Source: Cohnella faecalis (GTDB lineage Bacteria; Bacillota; Bacilli; Paenibacillales; Paenibacillaceae). From it: a DNA stretch of 64,000 nt. Location of the stretch: positions 62,001 to 126,000 of the forward strand of contig NZ_QXJM01000056.1 in the NCBI RefSeq assembly GCF_003570905.1. The letters run 5' to 3'. The notes below the pieces were generated by a model. It did no database searches. It was not told where the DNA came from and worked only from the letters and a program-made list of their open reading frames with translations. Positions 45,083-55,300 of the stretch are shown here, piece by piece (position 1 is the first letter of the stretch; each line of letters starts with the position of its first letter). Position numbers and translations under genes: made by a program.

Positions 45083-46624
45083 TTGTCCGACACCTTACTT
45101 CTTCATGTCGAAGGACTCGGAAAGCACTACAATGGAAACCGTGCGATTGAAAATATTAATCTTCGTTTGCCGAAAGGAATTGTACACGCTCTCATTGGTG
45201 AGAACGGCGCGGGCAAAAGCACATTAATCAAATTGCTGACCGGCCTCGTTCGTCCCAGCGCAGGGACAATCGTGTGGAAAGAGAAAGAGGTTATCTTTAA
45301 AAGTCCACAGTCTGCCATCCAGGAGGGCATCGTCGCAGTGCATCAAGAGCTTACGCTCGTTGATACGCTGACCGTATGCGAAAATATTTGGCTTGGACGC
45401 GAACCCCGAACGAGACTGGGAACGATTGACTTTGCAGCTATGGAACGCGAATCAAAGCGCCTCATGCAGGAATTGGATATCCATATTCCCACTGGCGAAA
45501 AGGTCAAACACTTAAGCATCGCCGACAAACAACTCGTCGAACTGATCAAGGCTATCGCTCACGATCCCCAATTATTAATTTTGGATGAAGCTACTTCCAC
45601 GTTAGGTGAAAAGGAAGTAGACAAGATATATCAGGTTGTATTGAAGTTTAAGCAACAAGGTAAATCTGTTCTTTTCGTGTCCCACAGAATGAAAGAGATT
45701 TTCCAGTTTTGCGATACATGCTCGATCTTTAAAGATGGTATGCATGTCACGGACGGCCTTATAGGCGACTTGACCTCGTCGAGAATCATCGAATATATGA
45801 CGGGAAGGGACATTTCTCAAACTTATCCGCCCAAATTGAAAGACATGGACCCGGTAAACAAAGAACGTTTCAATACGGGGCCTATATTGGAAGTTAAGGG
45901 ACTGTTCACCCGATCGGGTTTACAGAATGTAAATTTATCTCTGTATCCCGGGGAAATTGTTGGGATAGGGGGGCTGCAAGGGCACGGACAAAGCGAGCTG
46001 ATTCAAGCTTTATTCGGTCTCGAACAGATTACAGAGGGCAGTATTGCCGTGAATGGACGCAGTGTGAAATTAAATAAACCGTTGTCGGCGATTCGAGAAG
46101 GAATTCAACTCGTACCGCAGGACCGAAAGACCGAAGGTTTGTTCGTCGAATTGGATGTGGCGGAGAATTTGATCCCTTGCTCACTGGATCGGATATCAAA
46201 GGGGCCGGTTCTTAATCGCCGTGCCAAGACGCAAGCGGTTAAGGCCATGATAGAAAAATTAAGCATTAAAGTCGCTTCCGAGACGCAAGTCGTCAAGTTG
46301 CTGAGCGGCGGCAATCAACAGAAGATTGCTTTAGGCAAGTGGCTCCTTAAGGACGCTAAAGTGCTCATGTTAATCGAGCCTACACGCGGGATCGATATCA
46401 AAACAAAAATGGAAATTTCGGCTTTGCTGAGAAAGCTGGCGTCAGAAGGGTATGGGGTAATCGTTTCCACGAATGAAATGAACGAGCTCATCGGTTTAAG
46501 CGATCGGGTATTGATCATGTTTGAGAAACAAACCGTAAATGAACTAAAGGACGGGGACATCACCGAGCAAAATATTTTGAATGCAGCTTTCGGAAAACGA
46601 GGGATGGCCTATGAACAGCGTTAA
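45083..46624 (+). CDS. Sugar ABC transporter ATP-binding protein (RbsA type, atypical motifs)
   Basis: 513 residues from TTG 45083, 8 nt after GGAAGG; a GTG at 45074 overlaps that site. Domain 1 has a good Walker A (GENGAGKST) but a degenerate signature (LSIADKQLVELIKAI) and Walker B LLILDEATSTL. Domain 2 has a degenerate P-loop (GGLQGHGQSEL), a good signature (LSGGNQQKIALGKWLL), and a Walker B where the usual Asp is Ile (VLMLIEPTRGIDI). So the two sites are asymmetric. It powers the permeases that follow; it overlaps the first of them by 14 bp. Confidence 0.87.
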   Translation: MSDTLLLHVEGLGKHYNGNRAIENINLRLPKGIVHALIGENGAGKSTLIKLLTGLVRPSAGTIVWKEKEVIFKSPQSAIQEGIVAVHQELTLVDTLTVCENIWLGREPRTRLGTIDFAAMERESKRLMQELDIHIPTGEKVKHLSIADKQLVELIKAIAHDPQLLILDEATSTLGEKEVDKIYQVVLKFKQQGKSVLFVSHRMKEIFQFCDTCSIFKDGMHVTDGLIGDLTSSRIIEYMTGRDISQTYPPKLKDMDPVNKERFNTGPILEVKGLFTRSGLQNVNLSLYPGEIVGIGGLQGHGQSELIQALFGLEQITEGSIAVNGRSVKLNKPLSAIREGIQLVPQDRKTEGLFVELDVAENLIPCSLDRISKGPVLNRRAKTQAVKAMIEKLSIKVASETQVVKLLSGGNQQKIALGKWLLKDAKVLMLIEPTRGIDIKTKMEISALLRKLASEGYGVIVSTNEMNELIGLSDRVLIMFEKQTVNELKDGDITEQNILNAAFGKRGMAYEQR

Positions 46625-47540
46625 ACTAGGATTGCGAAATATCCCGGCAGTATATGTGACGCTGCTGCTCGTTGTTGTTGTGAATATGATGATGAATCAT
46701 AGAATTCTATCCGAGAACGGTATTAACAATCTTGCGATCCAAATGGTACCGACGCTAATTGCAGTAATGGCACAAACTTGCGTACTGCTCGCCAGAGAAC
46801 TGGACCTTAGCGTTGGAAGCAACGTCGGGCTGTCTACAGTGCTGATGTCGGCGACAATGGAAAAATGGGGTTTGTTCTCAATTGTAATAGTGTTGGTCAT
46901 ATCCATACTGATCGGCATGTTAAACGGGGCGTTAGCCGTCTATTTTAAAGTGCCCGGGATTGTGATTACATTGGCGACCTCCATGATTGTTACGGGTGGT
47001 GCCTTGTTGATTCTGCCAACTCCGGGCGGCTACGTGTCGCTTGATTATGCAAGGTTTGTGCTCGGGCATCATTTGTTTGTCCCGAATACGCTCTTTATTC
47101 TTGCAGCCGTCTTATTGTGCTGGAAATACTTGAGGATGCATCCTTGGGGCCATTCCTTATTGGCAACAGGAGGGAATGAGTACAGTGCTTATGCATCGGG
47201 ATTGAAAGTTCAAAGGTCTAAGATTCTTGCGTTTACCTTAAGCTCGGTGCTTGCTGCGATTGCAGGAATGGTGTTGGCAGCTAAAACAATGTCCGGGGAT
47301 GCGAATATCGGAACGTCCTACACGCTGACTTCCATCGCGGGTGCAGTTCTTGGAGGAGTTAGCTTTCTAGGCGGAGTGGGCTCCATGAGGAAAGCAATCG
47401 CCGGAGCCGTTGTAATTGTATTGCTGGTCAATATCCTGTTTTTTATAGGAATTTCTTCGTTCTATCAGTATATTTTTCAGGGCGTTATTTTATTGGTCTC
47501 CGTGGTCGTTACGCTGCGTAACCAGAATAATCGACATTAA
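46611..47540 (+). CDS. Sugar ABC transporter permease (RbsC type), first
   Basis: 309 residues from ATG 46611, 7 nt after CGAGGG; an upstream ATG at 46581 is inside the ATPase frame. Eight to ten TM helices. BPD_transp_2 family motifs: ARELDLSVGSNVGLSTVL, FKVPGIVITLATSMIVTGG, ATGGNEYSAYASGLKVQRSK, LTSIAGAVLGGVSFLGGVGS. It forms one half of the channel with the next gene. Confidence 0.88.
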   Translation: MNSVKLGLRNIPAVYVTLLLVVVVNMMMNHRILSENGINNLAIQMVPTLIAVMAQTCVLLARELDLSVGSNVGLSTVLMSATMEKWGLFSIVIVLVISILIGMLNGALAVYFKVPGIVITLATSMIVTGGALLILPTPGGYVSLDYARFVLGHHLFVPNTLFILAAVLLCWKYLRMHPWGHSLLATGGNEYSAYASGLKVQRSKILAFTLSSVLAAIAGMVLAAKTMSGDANIGTSYTLTSIAGAVLGGVSFLGGVGSMRKAIAGAVVIVLLVNILFFIGISSFYQYIFQGVILLVSVVVTLRNQNNRH

Positions 47541-47558
47541 TTTGCCGAGGGAAGGTGA

Positions 47559-48518
47559 ATGATTTCCATGCCATATACCCAGTTAGTTAGAGGCGGCTTG
47601 AAGACAGGGATACTTTATCTTATTTTTGCCGTTTCCTTCCTCGTAGTTGGCTTTTTTGTCGAAGGATTTGGCGGTTTGTCGCATCTTTCCTATCTCATTC
47701 AAATTGCGGGCTTCTTGGGCATTGTTGCCGCCGGACAGAACATGATCATGCTCACAGGCGGGATCGATTTGTCGTGCGGGATGATTATTTCGTTCTGTGG
47801 AATTGTATTCGCTCAACTGATCAATTCAGGCTACGGATTTTTAGGCGGCATCCTTTTGACCCTTCTTTGCGGCTCTTTACTCGGGTTGGCAAACGGTTTG
47901 GGTGTCAGCTTTCTTAAGGTGCCGGCATTGGTAATGACGCTTGCCACTGCAAGTGTTTATCAAGGTATTTCAATGGTGATGACGAATGGGCGGACGAGCT
48001 CCATTACCGCTGAAGGATTCCAAGGCTGGGTGAACGACAAATGGTTTTTCGGATTTAACGGCGTGGTTTTCACTTGGCTGGTCGTTATTCTCGTTGTCGT
48101 TTTTCTATTGACCAATACGAAAATCGGAAAAAAAATCTACTATTCCGGCTCAAATATGACGGCCGCTGTACATTCGGGCATCAATCCGAAATCAGTCAGT
48201 CTTTTCGTTTTCACGTCGGCAGGTTTTCTGTATGCGATAGTCGGCATATTATTGGTTGGTTTTACTGCAAGAAGTTATTTTACTATGGGGAATACTTATC
48301 AGTTCATGTCCATTGCCGCTGTTGTTGTCGGAGGAACGTCAATACTTGGCGGTAAAGGAAGCTACCTCGGAACGATCGCAGGAGCTCTGCTGCTCACTCT
48401 TATTCAAAGCTTGCTAATTCTTTTCAAAATTCCTTACGGCGGACAATTGGCTGCTCAAGGGGCCATTATTCTTGCATTGGTCATTATTTATAGCTTGCAA
48501 TCACCCAAGCAGACTTAA
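47559..48518 (+). CDS. Sugar ABC transporter permease (RbsC type), second
   Basis: 319 residues, ATG 47559, 7 nt after GAGGG. Same family as the previous gene: GGIDLSCGMIISFCGIVFA, LKVPALVMTLATASVYQGIS, YSGSNMTAAVHSGINPKS, MSIAAVVVGGTSILGGKGS. Two different permeases point to a heterodimeric channel, as in some ribose/autoinducer-type systems. Confidence 0.88.
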   Translation: MISMPYTQLVRGGLKTGILYLIFAVSFLVVGFFVEGFGGLSHLSYLIQIAGFLGIVAAGQNMIMLTGGIDLSCGMIISFCGIVFAQLINSGYGFLGGILLTLLCGSLLGLANGLGVSFLKVPALVMTLATASVYQGISMVMTNGRTSSITAEGFQGWVNDKWFFGFNGVVFTWLVVILVVVFLLTNTKIGKKIYYSGSNMTAAVHSGINPKSVSLFVFTSAGFLYAIVGILLVGFTARSYFTMGNTYQFMSIAAVVVGGTSILGGKGSYLGTIAGALLLTLIQSLLILFKIPYGGQLAAQGAIILALVIIYSLQSPKQT

Positions 48519-48545
48519 CAAACGCACTATAGAAGGAGAATATTT

Positions 48546-50072
48546 ATGGCGTTGATCGTGATTGATTTGGGCACGTCCAGTGTCAAAGTTGCTTTATACG
48601 ACCACGAAACGGGAGAAATATTGTCTACTGGCAGAGGTCATTACCGTCTGTATTCCGAAAAACAGGGGTATGCGGAGCAGAATCCCGAAGAGTGGTGGAC
48701 GCAAACCAAGTACGCCATTCAGGAATGTTTGCACCGTGCGAAGATTTCGCCGAAATCCATTAAGGGGATCGGTCTGTCCGGTCAAATGTGCGGTGTCGTC
48801 CCTGTGACGAAAAGCGGACAGCCCTTGTACAACTGCATTACGCACCTGGATACTCGTTGCGTAGAGGAAATCGCGTCGCTCAGAGAGAGGCAGGAAGACG
48901 TTCTGCGAATCGGAATGAACCCGATCACTAACTTGATGTCCGCGCCGAAATTAATGTGGTTGAAGAACAACCGAAAAGATGTCTGGGATCAAGCGCACAA
49001 ATGGCTGATGCCAAAGGATTATATACGGCTGAAGCTCACGGGCACTTTTGGAACCGACAGCACGGACGCATCGGCCACGTTGTTCATGGATTTCAATAAG
49101 AAAACATGGGACCCCTTGATCGAGCATTTTGGGCTTGATATTACAAAATTTCCCGAGGTGAATCTGCCTTACGAACTGGTAGGTTCGGTAACCAAGAGCG
49201 CCGCCGAGGAAACCGGCTTGGCACCGGGCACCCCGTTGGCAGCCGGTGCGGCTGACATGGCATGCACCGCATTGGGCACTCGAGCTGTCAGCGAGGGGAA
49301 TATTAGTGTGACGATCGGTACAGCCGGGCATTTAATTGCGCCAATCGCGGCGCCTGACCCCGCCTATGCCGGCAGGCTGTATCAGTTTTGCCACGCGGTG
49401 CCCGATATGTATTACGCTTTCGGTTCTATTCCGGCAGGAGGGCTTTCCTTGAGCTGGCTCATTGATCTGTTGAATCCGTTACTGAACGATGAGCCCGGCA
49501 ACAATCGAAAGCTCACGTACGAAAAAATGAACCGCATGGCAGAAGAATCGACCATCGGCTCAAAAGGGCTGTTCTTCCTGCCTTATTTGGCCGGTAGCGT
49601 TGTTCCTTATGCAGATCCGAAAGCGAAGGGAACGTTTATCGGATTAAGTATCCGGCATTCTTATGGGGATATGGCGAGAGCCGTTATGGAGGGAGTAGCC
49701 TACAACTTTCGACAGATAGTCGAATTGCTTGACTTATGCAATATTCCGGCACACCAACTGTTCTTTGGGGAAGGCGGCATGAACAGCCAGATTTGGACGC
49801 GTATTTTGACCTCTGTCATGAACCGGGGGAACGCTTTTCTCATGAAAGACAAAGACAGCGCGCCGCTCGGCGCCGCAATCATTGCCGGGATGGGGACAGG
49901 CTTGTACCACGATTGGAACGATGCTGTGAACAAACTTAGTCAAGTGGAGACAGTTCCTAATGACTTGGCGATGGCGGAGTCATACTCCAAGTTATATCGA
50001 ATCTATGAGGGTCTTTACCCCACTTTGAAAACTACATTTGAGCAGATTTACGATATGGAGGGAACGATATGA
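48546..50072 (+). CDS. FGGY-family carbohydrate kinase (xylulokinase-like)
   Basis: 508 residues, AGAAGGAG before the ATG. FGGY domains: N-terminal IVIDLGTSSVKVALYDHETG and GLSGQMCGVVPV (substrate pocket); C-terminal AAGAADMACTALGTRAVSEG with IGTAGHL, and the late GGMNSQIWTRIL (nucleotide). Closest in pattern to xylulokinases, but several FGGY kinases act on other ketoses, polyols or sugar acids. It phosphorylates the imported or oxidised substrate. Its end overlaps the phosphotriesterase-family gene by 4 bp. Confidence 0.87.
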   Translation: MALIVIDLGTSSVKVALYDHETGEILSTGRGHYRLYSEKQGYAEQNPEEWWTQTKYAIQECLHRAKISPKSIKGIGLSGQMCGVVPVTKSGQPLYNCITHLDTRCVEEIASLRERQEDVLRIGMNPITNLMSAPKLMWLKNNRKDVWDQAHKWLMPKDYIRLKLTGTFGTDSTDASATLFMDFNKKTWDPLIEHFGLDITKFPEVNLPYELVGSVTKSAAEETGLAPGTPLAAGAADMACTALGTRAVSEGNISVTIGTAGHLIAPIAAPDPAYAGRLYQFCHAVPDMYYAFGSIPAGGLSLSWLIDLLNPLLNDEPGNNRKLTYEKMNRMAEESTIGSKGLFFLPYLAGSVVPYADPKAKGTFIGLSIRHSYGDMARAVMEGVAYNFRQIVELLDLCNIPAHQLFFGEGGMNSQIWTRILTSVMNRGNAFLMKDKDSAPLGAAIIAGMGTGLYHDWNDAVNKLSQVETVPNDLAMAESYSKLYRIYEGLYPTLKTTFEQIYDMEGTI

Positions 50073-51024
50073 GCTTTGTAAGAACGGTGTTGGGAGATGT
50101 TGATTCCGATCGACTTGGCATGGTGTATTCCCACGAACACTTGATCATTTCAGGAGGACTCGGCGTTCAGAAAAATCCGGATTTACGTTTAAACAGCGTG
50201 GAGAAAGCCTGCGAAGAAGTGAACGATGTCAAAAAACACGGAATAAGTACATTTGTGGATATGATGCCGCTCGATTGCGGAAGAGAGCCTGCGGATTTGA
50301 TGGAAATCGCAAGTCAAACAGGTTCGCATATTATTGCGGCCACGGGATTCCATAAACCTATGTATTACTCGGATATTCATTGGGTTCATCGTTACAATGA
50401 GCAACAAATTGCGGAGCTGCTCGTAGCGGAAGTAGAGGAAGGTATGGACCGGCACAGCTACAGCGGTCCTGTCACCGAGAGGCTGACTGCCAAGGCCGGA
50501 TTGATCAAAGGAGCCAGCGATTACAACAGAATCGACAAATTGTCTCAAAAGTTGTTTCATGCGGCTGCCGCCGCTCAATTGATGACAGGAGCCCCTATCT
50601 CGACGCATACCGAGCACGGGACTTGTGGGTTGGAACAGGTGGAATTGTTACTCGGCGACGGTGTAGCGCCAAGCAAAGTGATCATTTGCCATTTGGACAG
50701 AAATCCCGACTTTGAATATCATCGGTCTGTCGCGGAATCCGGCGTTTATTTGGAATATGACAACATTGGGCGCATCAAATATTGGCCGGACAGCGTCATC
50801 ATCGATTTAATCGAAAAAATGATCGAATACGGATTTGAAGACCAGATTCTCTTGGGACGGACAGCGCCCTTCGTTCTTATCAGCGAGCGTATGGAGGAGG
50901 ACCGGGTATGGCCTATTTGATGGAGTCTTTCGTGCCGAAGCTGGAGCGTAGAGGAGTCCAGCCTGAAATCATTTCCAAATTTTTCGTTAGCAATCCGGCT
51001 AAGGCTTTCTCGTTCGAGCGATAA
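50069..51024 (+). CDS. Phosphotriesterase-family hydrolase, probable sugar-phosphate lactonase (frameshifted)
   Basis: About 318 residues. Metal ligands of the PTE barrel: HxH in YSHEHLI, the bridging Lys in AGLIKGAS, His in STHTEHG, His in IICHLDRN and Asp in the LLGTDSA motif. The Asp is read only after restoring one G in the run 50854-50856. The true C-terminus then reads SYQRAYGGGPGMAYLMESFV and ends at 51024. Firmicute PTE homologs of this length hydrolyse phosphorylated sugar lactones. The following gene starts 1 bp later. YhfZ-type regulators often accompany such genes. Confidence 0.83.
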
Positions 51025-51025
51025 A

Positions 51026-51958
51026 ATGGCGAACCATTCAACAATATACTTTATCGGTGTAACGACTTCCGCTTCGTCTGGTCTTCAACTTTTCCCGAAA
51101 TGGGCGCAACAATTGGGATTAAGCGGCATGACTATGCAAGGAGTGGATCTCCCTATCGATTCGCCGCCTGCCGACTATCTGAAATGGGTCAAATTGATTA
51201 AAGAAGATCCGAATTCACTAGGCGCGATTATAACGACTCACAAGATCAACCTATTTAACGCAGCTAAGGAAATATTCGATGATTTCGATACTTATGCCCG
51301 AATGTTTGGGGAGCTGTCTTGTATCGCGAAATCGGCGGGGAGGTTATTCGGCTACGCCTTGGACCCAGTCAGTAGCAAGTTGGCGATGCGACGGTTTTTA
51401 CCTGACGATTTGTGGGCGGAAAAGAGAGGGGAAGCGCTCCTTTTCGGTGCCGGAGGGAGCGCGTTAGCCGTCGGCGCAGCTTTGTTGAATAAAGATAACG
51501 GGCATAATGTTCCTTCCAAAATCATCTTAACCGACATCAATGAGAACAGGCTCATACAAGCCAGGCAAAAGTTGGCCGGACTTAACCCTAACGTGCAGAT
51601 CGAACTGAGTGTCAGTAAAAGTACGCTGCATAATGAGGAATGCCTAGGCAAGCTTAAGCCCTATTCTCTTATCGTTAACGCGACTGGTATGGGGAAGGAT
51701 ATTCCAGGCTCACCGATTTCCGACAGAGCTATCTTTCCCGAAAATAGTTTTGTGTGGGAGTTGAATTACCGCGGTGATTTAACTTTCCGCCGGCAAGCGA
51801 TGAATCAACAACATTTACGTGCGTTACACATTGAAGACGGATGGGTTTATTTCGTCTACGGATGGATAATGTGCATAGCAAAAATAGGTGCGTTGGAAAT
51901 CGACGACGGAATGTTTGAACGGCTGGAGAAAATCGCATTGGAGCGTAAATCCGTGTGA
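51026..51958 (+). CDS. Shikimate-dehydrogenase-like oxidoreductase
   Basis: 310 residues. The N-terminal substrate domain keeps the catalytic-Lys pattern (AIITTHKINLF) and the Asp region (GYALDPVSSKLAMRRF). The Rossmann domain starts LLFGAGGSALAVGAALL (GxGGxxxA) with an acidic residue after strand 2 (ILTDINENRL), favouring NAD. VNATGMG is the typical SDH signature. It is not in an aromatic pathway here, so it probably oxidises a cyclic polyol or sugar acid made from the transported substrate. ATG is 1 bp after the PTE gene stop. Confidence 0.78.
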   Translation: MANHSTIYFIGVTTSASSGLQLFPKWAQQLGLSGMTMQGVDLPIDSPPADYLKWVKLIKEDPNSLGAIITTHKINLFNAAKEIFDDFDTYARMFGELSCIAKSAGRLFGYALDPVSSKLAMRRFLPDDLWAEKRGEALLFGAGGSALAVGAALLNKDNGHNVPSKIILTDINENRLIQARQKLAGLNPNVQIELSVSKSTLHNEECLGKLKPYSLIVNATGMGKDIPGSPISDRAIFPENSFVWELNYRGDLTFRRQAMNQQHLRALHIEDGWVYFVYGWIMCIAKIGALEIDDGMFERLEKIALERKSV

Positions 51959-52183
51959 AATTGAAAAGACATTTCCGATTAATTTGTCGAAATTCAATAA
52001 AAATAGTGCATAAGTCATAGGTCAAATTGTTTATTAATTGTTGACAACATATTCCTATCAATGAGAAAATGACATTAATTTCATCATTCCAATTGTGCGA
52101 GCGTTTTACCAAGTTGCACAATTGCATGGGAAGGTGATCTGTATACGTTTAAGAGAAAGCTGGAATTTTTTTTTAGATTTAAT

Positions 52184-52198
52184 ATGAAAGCGGATACA
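52184..52198 (+). promoter_or_regulatory. cre site (CcpA) upstream of the alpha-amylase gene
   Basis: ATGAAAGCGGATACA fits the cre consensus WTGNAANCGNWNNCW at every position. It lies 106 bp before the amylase start in an AT-rich 345-bp spacer (51959-52303), where a TTGACA is also visible at 52041-52046. Predicts catabolite repression of starch use. Confidence 0.7.
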
Positions 52199-52303
52199 TC
52201 ACATTTTTTATGGCTTCTTGGAAAGATAGTTTAGTTTTTTACAGTCAATTCACTACTTAATTGGCAGCAAAAATTAATTTATTTTTGTAAAGGAGTGTTA
52301 GGT

Positions 52304-55300
52304 ATGAAGAAAAAAGGAAGATCGATATGGAGCATCGTTCTGTTTCTAGCTTTAGTGCTGCAAGCGTTGAACTTTACTCCGATCACTCATGGAAGCGCCT
52401 CCGCGGCTGCGTCCGAGGAATACGGACTTCCGGCCAAAACGAAAGACGGCGTTATCTTCCACGCTTGGAACTGGTCGTTTGACACGATCAAGGCAAATTT
52501 GCCGGCTATTGCGGCGGCAGGCTACAAATCCGTTCAAACTTCTCCGATTCAAGGCAACAAAGAAAATTTGATGGAAGGAAGCAAATGGTGGATTTTGTAC
52601 CAGCCTACCAACTTCAAAATCGGCAACGCGCAGTTAGGCAACAGAGATCAATTCAAAGCAATGTGCGACGAAGCCGAGAAGTACGGCATCGACATCATCG
52701 TCGACGTAGTTGCCAACCATACGGGGAACGCCGGCGGAGGCAGCTTGACATACACCCCGGCATCCAACGTCGATTCGGCTATTAAAAACAATCAATATTT
52801 CTGGCATGATGCAAGAGGTGTCGAAGACTGGAACAACAGATGGCAAGTTACCCACTGGGGCATCGGTCTTCCCGATCTGAACACCTCCAACCAAGAGCTG
52901 CAAAACATAATCATCGCGTTCTTGAACGACGCGATCGCGCTCGGAGCGGACGGCTTCCGGTTTGACGCCGCCAAACATATCGAGCTTCCTAACGAAGACG
53001 GCGGCTCGAACTTCTGGACTCGCGTGCTCGGCAGCTTGAGCAAGCAGAACCTGTACATTTACGGTGAAGTGCTCCAAGGCGGAGCGGACAACTTTGCCGG
53101 CTATTCGAATTACATCAATTTGACCGCTTCCGCTTTCGGACACGACATCATTAAAGCGGTTGGCTACGGCGCAAGCAAAAACGTCGACAAAGCCAGATCC
53201 TACAACTCGGCAGGCGTCAGCTCTTCCAAGCTCGTAACATGGGTTGAATCGCATGATACCTATGCCAACGACGCAAGCGAAACGACGGCGATGAACGACT
53301 GGCAAATCAAAATGGGATGGGCTCTGATTGCATCCCGCGCCGAGACAACTTCGCTGTTCTTCGGCCGTCCAGGCGGAAGCGGCAAGTTTGGAACCGCACT
53401 CGGCCAAGCGGGCAAAGATTTATGGAAAGACGCGGACGTTGCCGCAGTCAACAAATTCCACAATGCGATGGTTGGCCAAGGCGAATATTTGAGAACGATC
53501 AGCAGCGAGCTAATGTTGGTCGAGCGCGGAACGAAAGGGATGACGATCGTCAACCTTGGCGGCGACGCTTCTATCAATTCCGTAACGAATCTCGCAAGCG
53601 GCACTTACGTCAACCAAGCCACGGGCGGCGGTACGTTCACCGTAGCGAACGGCAGAATTACCGGCAACATCGGCGGCGGCAAAATCGCTGTTCTCTACGA
53701 AGCAGCGAAGCCTACCCCTAAAGTTTCGATCGATGTTCAAGAAGGCGGATTTTTCACCGATTCCTTGACGGTTAAGATGACCTACTCGGATGCGGTAAGC
53801 GCTTCTTACTCGCTTAACAATGGCACACAAACGCCGTTTAATTCGGGCAACACGGTAACTTTCGGCGCAGGTGCAGCATTCGGTACGACGTACACGTTAA
53901 AAATCGTAGCGAACAACGCAGCTGGTCAAACGACGCAAACGTATACATTTACGAAAGAAGATCCGAATGCAGCGCTGAAAGTTCATTATTACAAGCCATC
54001 CGGCTGGGGCACTCCTGGCATGTACTATTACGACGATTCCGTAACGCCGACCAAAATTGGCGTAGCATGGCCGGGAACGGCGATGACGGATGAAGGCGGC
54101 GGCTGGTACAGCACTCAAGTTGCTGGCTGGAAAAAAGCAAAAGTCATTTTCACCTCAGGTTCTAACCAGATTCCTGGCGCAAGCCAGCCGGGTTATGACG
54201 TAACAGGAGAGAAGTGGATCAAGGACGGCGTCATTCACACTTCGAATCCCGACGTTGTAATCAAGACTCCGACCGTATCGATCGACAAGTCTGAAGGCGC
54301 TTTCTACACGGATAGTCTGGACGTCACGATCAGCTACAACGATGCGACTGCAGCAGCTTATTCGTTGAATGGCAGCGCTCAGGTAAGCATTGCTTCCGGT
54401 CAAAAAGTCACCTTCGGCGCAGGAGCCGCATACGGCACAACGTACACGTTGAACGTAACCGCTTCCAATGCGGACAAAACGACAACGAAATCGTACTCGT
54501 TCACCAAAACGAAAGCGGCTCTTCCGGCTCCGACGATTTCCATCGACAAAGCCGAAGGCACTTTCTACGGCAACAGCCTGGAAGTTACCGTTAGCTACGC
54601 GAATGCCGACGGTGCGACCTACACGTTGAATGGCGGAGCGCAAACGAATGTTGCTTCCGGTCAGAAGATTACGATCGGCGCAGACGGCGCGTTCGGCACG
54701 AAGTATACGCTGATCGTCACTGCATCCAATGAAGACAAATCGACGACCAAAACGTTCACGTTCACCAAAGAAGATCCGAACGCTGGCTTGAGCATCCATT
54801 ACTACAAGCCATCCGGATGGGGTACGCCTAACATCTATTACTACGACGACTCCGTTACACCGCTGAAAATCGGCGTTGCATGGCCTGGAGTAGCAATGAC
54901 GGATGAAGGCAACGGCTGGTACGTATTCCGTGTAACCGGCTGGACGCAAGGCAAAGTGATTTTCAACTCCGGAAGCAACCAAATTCCGGGCGCAAGCCAG
55001 CCTGGCTATGCGGTAACGGGCGAAAAATGGATCAAGAACGGCGTTATCTACCAATCCAACCCTGATATCGTCATTCCGGAGAACAAAACTCCGACAATAA
55101 CGATTGACAAAGCGGAAGGCGCATTCAACAGCGACAGCTTGAACGTCGCGATCACCTTGAAGGATGCAACGTCTGCAACTTACTCGCTTAACGGCGGCGC
55201 ACCGGTATCGTTCACGTCTGGTCAACAAGTTGCATTCGGCGCAGGCGATGCGTATGGAACCACTTATACGTTGTCTGTGACGGCAATCAACATTGACAAA

